This document shows positions 25,783 to 33,210 of a stretch of 64,000 bases of DNA, piece by piece. Numbering within the stretch: position 1 is the stretch's first letter; each line of letters begins with the position of its first letter. Both the position numbers and the translations under genes were made by a program. The notes beneath the pieces were generated by a model. It did no database searches. It was not told the DNA's origin and saw nothing but the letters and a program-made list of their open reading frames with translations. The DNA lies in assembly GCF_008973665.1 (NCBI RefSeq), contig NZ_WACP01000010.1:213315-277314 (forward strand). The letters run 5' to 3'. This DNA comes from Paenibacillus tengchongensis (GTDB taxonomy: Bacteria > Bacillota > Bacilli > Paenibacillales > Paenibacillaceae).

Positions 25783-25886
25783 TGGCGATATGCGATATGC
25801 GATATACGATTTGGTGATATGGCGATATGGCGATATGGCGATATGGTGTCATGGTGTCATGGTGTTATGGTGTTATGCGATATGTT
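25783..25886. repeat. 8-bp tandem microsatellite (GGCGATAT / GGTGTCAT / GGTGTTAT)
   Basis: About a dozen tandem 8-base units run from 25783 to 25886. They change gradually: GCGATATG-like units, then three GGCGATAT, two GGTGTCAT, two GGTGTTAT, then GCGATATG again. The array begins just upstream (minus-strand sense) of the weaker Fur-like box of the AraC regulator. Confidence 0.8.
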
Positions 25887-25984
25887 GTATTGGGCACGAA
25901 TCCGCCCGCCAGCCGATCAATCCTTTTTAGGAGATGCAATTGCTGCGCTTCATACCCTTAACCAGCTGAGCCTTGATTGCGTGT

Positions 25985-26180
25985 TGCCTAGTTTGATTTT
26001 CGCCAACTATTTCCCCTACTTATCTTGTTCAACGAATTCTAAGTGGATAACAGCACACTAATTCGGACGATTTTACAGCAGAACAGCTATAATCCATGAT
26101 TTAGTTTGCCGATTTCCACTTAGCATACGTAAATCCGTCTAATAGGCGGGATTAGTTTGCGATAATCCACTTAGGTTGGC
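25985..26180. repeat. Degenerate dispersed repeat units
   Basis: Units resembling TTAGTTTGCGATAATCCACT recur here (near 25990, 26035, 26115 and 26150) in both orientations. Related units occur at 12870-13060. No gene is supported between 25887 and 26201. Confidence 0.45.
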
Positions 26181-26201
26181 ACCGGAACACGTGAACCAAC
26201 A

Positions 26202-26240
26202 AGAGGCCCCGCACAGCCTTAACCGGCTGCCGGGACCTCT
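26202..26240 (-). terminator. Terminator after the MMPL gene
   Basis: An AGAGG..CCTCT outer stem with an inner AGCC/GGCT stem lies 15-50 bp past the MMPL stop. The T-run is weak. Confidence 0.6.
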
Positions 26241-26254
26241 CGATTATTATTTGA

Positions 26255-28726
26255 CTATTTAACAGCGCTGTCCTCAGCCTTAAGCTTGGCGATCAGCTTG
26301 TCGCCCTCAACGTCCAGGTTCGGGAGCATGCGGTCCAGCCATTTTGGCAGCCACCAGGCTTTGTCCTTGAAGACAGCCATCACAGCCGGTACCAGCGTCA
26401 TCCGGATCACGAAAGCATCGATCAGAATACCGAAGGCGAGTGCGAAGCCGATCTGCTTGATCATCGCATCAGGTGCAAAGATGAAGCCTGCGAAGACAGA
26501 TACCATGATCACCGCCGCCGCCAGAACGACACGGCTGGCCAGCTCATAACCGTGAACAACGCTCTCCGTGCCGCGGTGCCCGTGGACGTAGGACTCACGC
26601 ATGGAGCTGACCAGGAAGACCTGATAGTCCATCGCCAGGCCGTACAGAATGCCGGTTACCAGAATCGGCATAAAGCTGAGCAGCGGGCCGCCGGTATCGA
26701 AGCCGAACATGGAATGCAGCCATCCCCACTGGTACACGGCGGTGGTAACGCCGAAGGTGGCCAGAATACTGAGGACGAATCCGATCGTCGCCTTAATCGG
26801 CACGATGACAGAACGGAACACCAGCAGCAGAATGATCAACGACAGAACTACGATGATGCCGACATAAAGCGGCAGCGCATCGGCGAGCTTGGAAGACATA
26901 TCGATATTGATGGCGGTGAACCCGGTCACACCGATCGTAACGCCGCTGGCCTTGGCCAGCTCATAATCAGGTGAGCGGAGATCATGCACCAGATTCTTAG
27001 TTTCTGTATCGGTCGGGCCTGTCTTCGGCGTCAAGCTGATAATCGCCATCGTGCCGGTGCTGTTAACCCCCATCGGGGATACCATGGCAACATTATCATG
27101 CTGCTGGAGTCCCATAACGAGGGCCCCCAGCGTTTCCATGGTGACGTGGCCGGCAGGATCCGTCGGCTCGGCAACGAGCACCAGCGGACCGTTAAACCCT
27201 TCGCCGAAGCCTTCGGTGATGGCGTCATAGCTTTGTCTGGCTGTCGTATCCAGATTGGCCGAGGCACCGGACGGAATGCCCAGCTCCATCTCGGTTGCCG
27301 GAATCGCCGCCGTACCGAGTACGATAACGGTGCCGACGATAATCAGCCAGCGGTACTTCACTGTCCCCTTCGCCCAGCGGAGCGAGAAGCCGCCGCGTGA
27401 ACCGTTTTTGGAGGCAGCTTTGCTCTTGTCGCGGATTTTCTGCGAGACAATTTTCTCTCCGATAAAACCAAGCAGGGCCGGCAGCAGTGTGAGTGCCAAA
27501 AGCACATTCACAAACACGCTGGCTGCAGCGACCAGAGCCATGGTCGACAGGAATTCAATACCGATGATCAGCAGACCGCACAGGGCAATAATTACCGTCA
27601 AGCCGGCAAAAAAGACGGCGCTGCCGGCTGTGCCGATTGCCCGGCTGGCGGCTTCGCGGGCGCTTAATTTCTCATCGAGAATGAGCCGCCGCTGACGGTT
27701 CACGATGAAGAGCGCATAGTCGATGCCGACGGCAAGCCCGATCATAACCGCCAGAATCGGCGTAATATCGGTCAGATTAATAAATTTCGAGATGGCGAAC
27801 GCACCTCCGACACTAACGGCAACGCCAAGGAGGGCCGTAAGCAGCGGGAGTCCTGCGGCAACGACAGAGCCAAGTGTCATGAAGAGTACGATGGCAGCAA
27901 CTACGATGCCGACAACCTCCGTCGACCCGATCGCAATTTGGCTGGACAGCGACTCACTCGGAATGGCGGTAATGCCGGTACCGTTCTCTTCGGTGGCAGT
28001 GACGGCAGCGATCACCGCATCCGGCACCGACTCAGGCAATGCTGTCAGCTGCTCCGTGAACTGAAACTGGAACAGTGCAGTACCGCCATCTGCGGAGAGC
28101 ATCACGCCGGTAAGCGGAACGCCGTCTACGACGAGCGGGCCGTATGGGGCTGCTGCTGCAGCTCCGTCTGCGGCACCGGCCTGGGCGCTTGCGTCTGCGC
28201 CAGCGGCAGCACCGGCCTGGGCGCTTGCATCTGCGCCGGCGGCAGCTCCGGCCTGGGCGCTTGCGTCTGCGCCAGCGGCAGCGCCGGCCTGGGCGCTCGC
28301 ATCTGCGCCAGCGGCAGCACCGGCCTGGGCGCTTGCGTCTGCGCCAGCGGCAGCACCTGCCTGGGCGCTTGCGTCTGCGCCGGCTGCGGCAGCCAGCTCG
28401 GCAGGGTTAATCACGCTGTCAAGGGAATATACATCGTTTACAGCCTTCTGGATAGCGGGGAGTCTCTCCGGCGTATCCAGACGTTCACCGTCCGGTGCCG
28501 TAAATACGACGCTGGCCTGTCCGCCGGAAGCGGCCGGAAGCTCTTCCGCCAATTGATCCAGCACCTTCTGCGCTTCCGTGCCTTCGATTTTCATTTCCGA
28601 GCTGGAATGAATGCCGTTGATGCCGAGCATCGCAATGACAACCCCCAGAACAACGATCCAGCCGAAAAGGAAAACCCACGGCTTGTTATAGGCGCTTTTT
28701 CCCAATTTGTACAATAATGTTGACAT
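26255..28726 (-). CDS. MMPL/RND-family membrane transporter
   Basis: The 823-aa protein has the two-half MMPL topology: a first helix (about 17-37), a large extracytoplasmic loop, a helix bundle (PILAVMIGLAVGIDYALFIVNR), a second loop, and a second bundle (ILVTGILYGLAMDYQVFLVSSM). The GxxxDY segments of helices 4 and 10 are present in both halves. It likely exports a lipid or drug using the proton gradient. Residues about 110-182 are six near-identical 12-residue repeats (AGADASAQAGAA), inserted in the first external loop. The gene lies 45 bp after a TetR gene with GGAGAGGGAG before the ATG, so the two form an operon. Confidence 0.9.
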   Translation of the reverse strand: MSTLLYKLGKSAYNKPWVFLFGWIVVLGVVIAMLGINGIHSSSEMKIEGTEAQKVLDQLAEELPAASGGQASVVFTAPDGERLDTPERLPAIQKAVNDVYSLDSVINPAELAAAAGADASAQAGAAAGADASAQAGAAAGADASAQAGAAAGADASAQAGAAAGADASAQAGAAAGADASAQAGAADGAAAAAPYGPLVVDGVPLTGVMLSADGGTALFQFQFTEQLTALPESVPDAVIAAVTATEENGTGITAIPSESLSSQIAIGSTEVVGIVVAAIVLFMTLGSVVAAGLPLLTALLGVAVSVGGAFAISKFINLTDITPILAVMIGLAVGIDYALFIVNRQRRLILDEKLSAREAASRAIGTAGSAVFFAGLTVIIALCGLLIIGIEFLSTMALVAAASVFVNVLLALTLLPALLGFIGEKIVSQKIRDKSKAASKNGSRGGFSLRWAKGTVKYRWLIIVGTVIVLGTAAIPATEMELGIPSGASANLDTTARQSYDAITEGFGEGFNGPLVLVAEPTDPAGHVTMETLGALVMGLQQHDNVAMVSPMGVNSTGTMAIISLTPKTGPTDTETKNLVHDLRSPDYELAKASGVTIGVTGFTAINIDMSSKLADALPLYVGIIVVLSLIILLLVFRSVIVPIKATIGFVLSILATFGVTTAVYQWGWLHSMFGFDTGGPLLSFMPILVTGILYGLAMDYQVFLVSSMRESYVHGHRGTESVVHGYELASRVVLAAAVIMVSVFAGFIFAPDAMIKQIGFALAFGILIDAFVIRMTLVPAVMAVFKDKAWWLPKWLDRMLPNLDVEGDKLIAKLKAEDSAVK
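28179..28394. repeat. 36-bp coding tandem repeat, six copies
   Basis: A 36-bp unit beginning GCCTGGGCGCTTGCGTCTGC repeats six times at exact 36-bp spacing, with only a few substitutions. It encodes the Ala/Gly-rich repeat in the first loop of the MMPL transporter. Copy number is likely to vary by slippage. Confidence 0.9.
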
Positions 28727-28771
28727 AAGTTGGTTCTCCCTCTCCTTTGTATATGAAGCTAGACAATACTC

Positions 28772-29392
28772 TTAGAAGCCGTTGCGCAAGTAACTGAAGG
28801 TAGAGTTCACATATTGATCGAACGTGATCGCCTGCGGGTCCACACTTTCCGTTTCGCCGGGAAGCAGCACATTCAGGCTGCCGTCGAGAATCGGCACAAA
28901 TGCCCCGTAGGCTGCCCCGGCCAGAAGATGGGTATAGCCAGTAGGGTACCGGCCGCCCGAGAATTCCTCCAGCACCAGCTGCGCCGAATCCTGCATTCCG
29001 CGGAACACGCTGAGAATATACGGCTCCAGTGCAGGGTAGCTTTTGGACAACTGAACCAGCCGGCGCACCTTATGCAGAATTTCTGCGGCCAGCTGCATCT
29101 GAAGCAGATGATATAAAATATCCAGCGGCGAGGTGTCCTGGGGCAGCCCGGCAACCAGATCGTCATATTCCTGCCGGTCAGTCTCGGCAGTAACGGCCGC
29201 TGTGGCCACCGCTTCTTCTTTGCATGAGAAGTAATTGGCGAATGTCCGCTTGGAATACCCGGCGCGCTGCACGACATCGTCGACGACAAAGCCGTCCATC
29301 CCGTGCTCGAGCGCGAGCTCAAATGCAGCCTCCGCCAAGGCATAGGCTGTAGCTTTCCGCTTCTTGTCACGCAAGCCAAGCTTATCGTACAA
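28772..29392 (-). CDS. TetR-family regulator of the MMPL exporter
   Basis: The N-terminal HTH (AEAAFELALEHGMDGFVVDD, then VVQRAGYSKRTFANYFSCKE) is typical of TetR. The C-terminal part is a variable ligand domain. The frame is open to an ATG at 29440, but a TTG at 29392 has a perfect GGGAGGAG site 8 bases upstream and gives 206 aa, the normal TetR length. It is the first gene of a TetR-MMPL operon; autoregulation via the inverted repeat upstream is likely. Confidence 0.85.
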   Translation of the reverse strand: MYDKLGLRDKKRKATAYALAEAAFELALEHGMDGFVVDDVVQRAGYSKRTFANYFSCKEEAVATAAVTAETDRQEYDDLVAGLPQDTSPLDILYHLLQMQLAAEILHKVRRLVQLSKSYPALEPYILSVFRGMQDSAQLVLEEFSGGRYPTGYTHLLAGAAYGAFVPILDGSLNVLLPGETESVDPQAITFDQYVNSTFSYLRNGF

Positions 29393-29477
29393 GACGGGTT
29401 CTCCTCCCTTCTTTAACCTGATCACAAGCCTTCCTATCACTCATCCTGAGCCCGATTCAAAAGCCCACTCCGATATT

Positions 29478-29511
29478 ATTGCCCAAAATGCAAAATTGCG
29501 CAATGGGCAAT
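29478..29511. promoter_or_regulatory. Inverted repeat, probable TetR operator
   Basis: ATTGCCCA and TGGGCAAT form perfect 8-bp arms around an 18-base centre containing TTGCGCAA, itself a palindrome. A TAATAT (-10-like, minus strand) lies at 29473-29478. The site is 86-120 bp upstream of the TetR start. Confidence 0.55.
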
Positions 29512-30517
29512 ATTTTATTAAGCGCTTACACTTTATTTATGTCATCACCAGCCGGAGTCCAAGCATATAAACATAAAAAATCGCTGCCTCACGGCAACGA
29601 CCAGATTGCTTTGGCTCCGAAACCGGCAACCGTTGCGAACGAAAACCCCGAAGACTTCTACAAACCAATGCTAACGGACCACACCGCCGTTAATTCAGCG
29701 AAATAACCGATTCTGCAGGATAAGCGGACTCCGACGGCGTTATTACCGCTAAAGCAGCAAATGTAAGCGGTGCCGGGTTATATAAGTGCACTGGTGTCCG
29801 TCAGGAAGTCCAAAATACGTACAGATGAAAAATAGGTATATCTGGGTCCGTCCCTCGTATTTAAGAGATTTTCTCACAAATCCTCACTTATTCGCAGGAT
29901 TTCATCGCAATGGAATAGCAATGGAATAGTGGAAACGGTTGGTTTGTAGTGGAAGTTGGGCCGCCGGACTGCTAAAGGGCATGCAGGAACAGAAGCAGCG
30001 CATAACGTGCTTTAAACAATAGGTATCCTGCACACTCCACTTGGCCCACGGAGGTTCACCCTCCCAGATCTCTACGGGTCCATGCCCTCACATTCCTTCG
30101 TTACCCCTGTCCATGTCGTGGAGACCGATAGCGTTTAGTTAACGGGTCAATGCCCTTCCGGACTCAGCACTCGGTTCTCTTATTCATGCCATGTTGTAAA
30201 ATCCTGCGAACAAGTCAATTCTCGTGATTGGGTTTACGCGGCAACAGGGGCTGCAGATACACTACGGTACGATTCCCCTCGCTGGACCCTACCGATCAGA
30301 ATTCGAGCCAGCATCCCCCAGTACAAATGCTTGCGGAACATGCTGTCCCCCCCGTTGTCCAAAGCCCGGCTAACCACCCGAGCCTTGGCTTGGGCCATTC
30401 AATCCGGGCCCGGCCATCTGATTGATTCCCGGATTATTCTGCATGGGCCCGCCATCCGCTGTGGTTTGCCGGGCTCTTCCGCCTCTAATCTGCCGGGCGC
30501 ATCTCCTCCGTCCTCAT
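29512..30517. other. One kilobase without a convincing gene; possible element remnant
   Basis: No recognisable protein is encoded on either strand. The part at 29700-29800 carries a GC-rich repeat-like stretch (GGATAAGCGGACTCCGACGG). The part at 29990-30330 reads on the minus strand like structured RNA, with a GGAGGGTGAACCTCC hairpin near 30050-30064 and several complementary G/C blocks. It could be a remnant of a group II intron or an insertion sequence end. I could not identify domain V of a group II intron or terminal repeats. Confidence 0.3.
30234..30341 (-). CDS. Possible 35-residue small protein
   Basis: An ATG at 30341 is preceded by a run of seven G residues at 5-6 base spacing and opens a 35-codon frame beginning MFRKHLYWGMLARILIGRVQ and ending in TAA. 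The frame can be extended upstream to an ATG at 30398 without a good ribosome binding site. The peptide is basic and partly amphipathic. I do not recognise it; it may be the tail of a decayed transposase. Confidence 0.25.
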   Translation of the reverse strand: MFRKHLYWGMLARILIGRVQRGESYRSVSAAPVAA

Positions 30518-31099
30518 TTACAGGTGCGTGATGACCTTGTCGATGATCCCGTATTCCAGCGCCTCCCCGGCGGTCATGAAATAATCGCGGTCCATATCCT
30601 GCGCAACCTTCTCCGGCGGCTGGCCGGTGCGCTCCGCGGTAATCTGTACCACCTTCTCCCGAAGCTTCAGAATCCGCTGCGCGCTGATGGCAATATCACT
30701 GGCCTGCCCCTGGGCGCCGCCGTGCGGCTGGTGGATCATAATCTCGCTGTTCGGCAGGGCATACCGTTTGCCTGTAGCCCCGGCGAGCAGCAGCAGCGAA
30801 GCGAAGGAAGCAGCCATACCGGTACAGATCGTGTTGACCTGCGGCTTAATCACCTGCATCGTATCATAAATACCGAAGCCTGCAGTTGTAACACCGCCGG
30901 GACTGTTAATGAACATCTGAATATCCTTGTCGGGGTCCTCCGCAGCCAGATACAGCAGCTGTGCAATGACGCTGTTCGCCAGCTGATCCTCAATTGCCGC
31001 GCCCACAAAGACAATCCGGTCCTTCAGCAGCCGGGAATATATATCGTAAGACCGCTCACCTCTGTCACTCTGATCAACTACATAAGGAATCACATTCAT
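30518..31099 (-). CDS. clpP: ATP-dependent Clp protease proteolytic subunit
   Basis: The 193-aa protein has the complete ClpP triad: Ser98 in CTGMAASFASLLLL, His123 in IMIHQPHGGAQGQ, Asp172 in DMDRDYFMTA. It also has the N-terminal VPYVVDQ-like start and INSPGGV loop. It forms the tetradecameric protease chamber that works with Clp ATPases. The ATG at 31099 follows AGGAGGTAAGG and is preferred over the ORF start at 31156. It stands alone and is divergent from a sigma factor gene. The MAASFAS region differs from the usual MAASMGA, so this may be a second ClpP paralogue. Confidence 0.9.
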   Translation of the reverse strand: MNVIPYVVDQSDRGERSYDIYSRLLKDRIVFVGAAIEDQLANSVIAQLLYLAAEDPDKDIQMFINSPGGVTTAGFGIYDTMQVIKPQVNTICTGMAASFASLLLLAGATGKRYALPNSEIMIHQPHGGAQGQASDIAISAQRILKLREKVVQITAERTGQPPEKVAQDMDRDYFMTAGEALEYGIIDKVITHL

Positions 31100-31172
31100 C
31101 GCCCTTACCTCCTGCGTATAGTGGTTATTGCACTTGGTAAACGGAAGAAGGAGCAAAAAGGATACGCTGCTG

Positions 31173-31244
31173 CATGCAAATAAGGCCTCTGCATAAAATA
31201 GCGCCTGTGCACAAGCATCTCCATAAAATAACGCCTATTCACAA
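31173..31244. repeat. Direct repeats in the clpP / sigma factor intergenic region
   Basis: CATAAAATAGCGCCTGTGCA (31192 onward, 23 bp) and CATAAAATAACGCCTATTCA (31222 onward, 23 bp) match at 20 of 23 positions and lie 30 bp apart. A third, weaker copy begins near 31173. They occupy the divergent promoter region and could be binding sites, but no known consensus fits. Confidence 0.5.
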
Positions 31245-31373
31245 AAAGCGATCGTACACTTTTGGAAATCTATATAAGTTGAACAAAAGAAGGAGACAGG
31301 AGTGCGGAGAGGAAGTTTGGAACTGGAATTCAACTTATCCGGCTATGAAGATTTTCCGGAGCAGCGCGTACCT

Positions 31374-31401
31374 TTTCCGGCAGCGTATTCGTTTATATAA
31401 T
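31374..31401 (+). promoter_or_regulatory. Possible sigma-A promoter of the sigma factor gene
   Basis: A TATAAT (31396-31401) is preceded at 16 bp by TTTCCG, a weak -35. It lies 40 bp upstream of the ATG. Confidence 0.4.
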
Positions 31402-31440
31402 AAAGGGGAACATCCCGCTGAACGAAAGGAGCACGGCACC

Positions 31441-32250
31441 ATGGAACATGTCAAACGTCCGGGTCCAGGGCTGCGCATAGAAGGGCAGCACACGGATGGG
31501 CAGCGCATAGATGAGCAGCGCATAGATGAGCAGCGCATTGATGAGCAGCGCGTGGATGAACAGCGTCTGCGGCTGCTTGCCGCTGCCCTGAACCGCTATT
31601 GCCTGTCGCTCACCCGCTCGAACCAGGATGCCGAGGATCTGGCCCAGGACACCTGGGTCAAAGCGCTCGGCTATGAGAAGTTCGCCGTCAACCCGAATCC
31701 GGAAGCCCTGCTGCTGCGGATCGCCAGGAATACATGGATTGATCTGGCCCGCCGGAGAATTGCTTTGCGCCGGGTAATGGAACGGAGCGGACCGCCGGTG
31801 GAGGAGCAGACGGACCGCCTGCTGACGGAGAGCGAAATGGCCTTCCAGCTGCTGCTGAAGCATCTGACGCCGCTGCAGCGCACCGTCTTCCTGCTGCGCG
31901 ATGTGCTCGGCTATCCGGCTGCGGAGACGGCAAGGCGGCTGCACACCAGTGAAGGCGCGGTCAAAGCCGCCCTGCACCGGGCCCGGCAGATGCTGGGGGA
32001 GGTGCGGGAGGAACTGGCGGAGGAGGGCCCGGCGGCTCCGCAGACAGCGGATCTGCGCGAGCTGCTGAGCGCCTTGGCCAAAGCTTACGAGTCCGGCCAG
32101 GTGCCGGTCATGCTGGAGCTGCTGCGCCGGGAACAAGCGGATGGCGTGACGATGGCTGTCGCCGCAGGCACTGTGCAGGCGTTCCATACCTCCGCCCTGC
32201 CGTCCGCCGCTTACACCGGTGCACAATCTGTGCTGCGGATGGCAGCTTAA
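31441..32250 (+). CDS. ECF-type RNA polymerase sigma factor
   Basis: The 269-aa product starts at an ATG after AAAGGAGC. Region 2 is recognisable (YCLSLTRSNQDAEDLAQDTW), followed by region 4 (LTPLQRTVFLLRDVLGYPAA then HTSEGAVKAALHRAR). The extra 60-70 C-terminal residues resemble those of the larger ECF sigma factors with a SnoaL-like or regulatory tail. Near the N-terminus is a run of RIDEQ pentapeptides from a 15-bp tandem repeat. No anti-sigma gene is adjacent, consistent with regulation by the C-terminal extension, although that is inferred. Confidence 0.82.
   Translation: MEHVKRPGPGLRIEGQHTDGQRIDEQRIDEQRIDEQRVDEQRLRLLAAALNRYCLSLTRSNQDAEDLAQDTWVKALGYEKFAVNPNPEALLLRIARNTWIDLARRRIALRRVMERSGPPVEEQTDRLLTESEMAFQLLLKHLTPLQRTVFLLRDVLGYPAAETARRLHTSEGAVKAALHRARQMLGEVREELAEEGPAAPQTADLRELLSALAKAYESGQVPVMLELLRREQADGVTMAVAAGTVQAFHTSALPSAAYTGAQSVLRMAA
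31501..31566. repeat. 15-bp coding tandem repeat in the sigma factor gene
   Basis: CAGCGCATAGATGAG repeats four times with small changes plus a partial fifth unit, encoding QRIDE-type pentapeptides before sigma region 2. Confidence 0.85.
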
Positions 32251-32319
32251 CGGCGGAAGGCGCAATTAACCATCCCAGATATACAGTGAGAGACCTCAAT
32301 CCAAAGGAGTGAACCTATT

Positions 32320-33210
32320 GTGAGACGAATTCTGGTGCTGGGCGGAACGCGGTTCTTCGGCAAACGGCTGGTGGAGCGGCTGCTCCGGGATGAGAATACG
32401 CTAGTGACGATACTGACCAGGGGGCAGGCGCACGACGATTTAGGTGACCGGGTCCACCGGCTCACCGCCGACCGGAGCGATGAGGCACAGCTTGCCGCGG
32501 CGGTGCAGGGCAAGGAGTGGGATGTTGTCTATGACAACATTTGCTACTCCCCGGATGAAGCCATGGCCGCGGTACGGATCTTCGCCGGTTCAACCCGGCG
32601 CTACATTCTGACCTCAAGCTTATCCGTGTATGATACCAGCCCGCAGGCGCTAGCGGAAGGCGTTTTCGATCCGCTGCAGCTCGTCGTGCGCCCGGGCCTC
32701 AGGGAGCAGCTCAGCTACCAGGAGGGCAAACGCCTGGCCGAAGCGGTGCTGCTGCAGCAGACCGAATTCCCGGCGGCGGCAGTCCGGTTTCCCATTGTGC
32801 TCGGCACCGACGATTATACGCGGCGGTTGCATTTTCACATTGAGCATATCCTGAACGGCCGGCCGCTCGGCATTCCGAACCTTCAGGCGCAGATTTCCCT
32901 GATCCGCTCCGACGAAGCGGCAGAGTTCCTGTACTGGCTCGGCTTCTCCGCCCTCACGGGTCCGGTGAATGCCTGCTCGGACGGGACGCTTACTCTTGCC
33001 GGAATCATCTCCTGCATTGAGGAGGCAACCGGGCTCCCGGCGGACATCCGTGCTCAAACGGCGGAAGAGGATATGTCGCCGTTCGGCATTCCTGATTCGT
33101 GGTATATGGATACCGAAAAAGCCCGCAAGGCGGGCTTTGCTTTCCTCAAGCTGGCGGAGTGGTTCCCGCAGCTGGTACATGAACTTACCGCTTCACTCCG
33201 CCAGCGCTAG
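32320..33210 (+). CDS. NAD-dependent epimerase/dehydratase (extended SDR)
   Basis: A GTG at 32320 follows AAAGGAGTG. The 296-aa protein has the N-terminal Rossmann motif ILVLGGTRFFGKRLVERLL, a catalytic Ser region (YILTSSLSVYD) and a YQEGKRLAE element in place of YxxxK, all typical of atypical/extended SDRs that act on nucleotide sugars or related substrates. Substrate unknown. It lies 70 bp after the sigma factor gene in the same direction. Its last 18 bases overlap the convergent chemotaxis gene. Confidence 0.82.
   Translation: MRRILVLGGTRFFGKRLVERLLRDENTLVTILTRGQAHDDLGDRVHRLTADRSDEAQLAAAVQGKEWDVVYDNICYSPDEAMAAVRIFAGSTRRYILTSSLSVYDTSPQALAEGVFDPLQLVVRPGLREQLSYQEGKRLAEAVLLQQTEFPAAAVRFPIVLGTDDYTRRLHFHIEHILNGRPLGIPNLQAQISLIRSDEAAEFLYWLGFSALTGPVNACSDGTLTLAGIISCIEEATGLPADIRAQTAEEDMSPFGIPDSWYMDTEKARKAGFAFLKLAEWFPQLVHELTASLRQR

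Noticed and set aside
28126..28717. Repeat-rich plus-strand and alternate-frame proteins at the MMPL repeat
   Set aside because: They are alternate readings of the 36-bp coding repeat; the MMPL frame is the only one with a complete family architecture.
29479..29706. 75-aa plus-strand frame after the TetR operator
   Set aside because: No ribosome binding site at usual spacing, no family match and it begins inside the probable operator.
30040..30330. Group II intron or IS110-type RNA
   Set aside because: Hairpins are suggestive, but domain V, a reverse transcriptase or transposase, and terminal repeats were not found, so I did not call it a mobile element.
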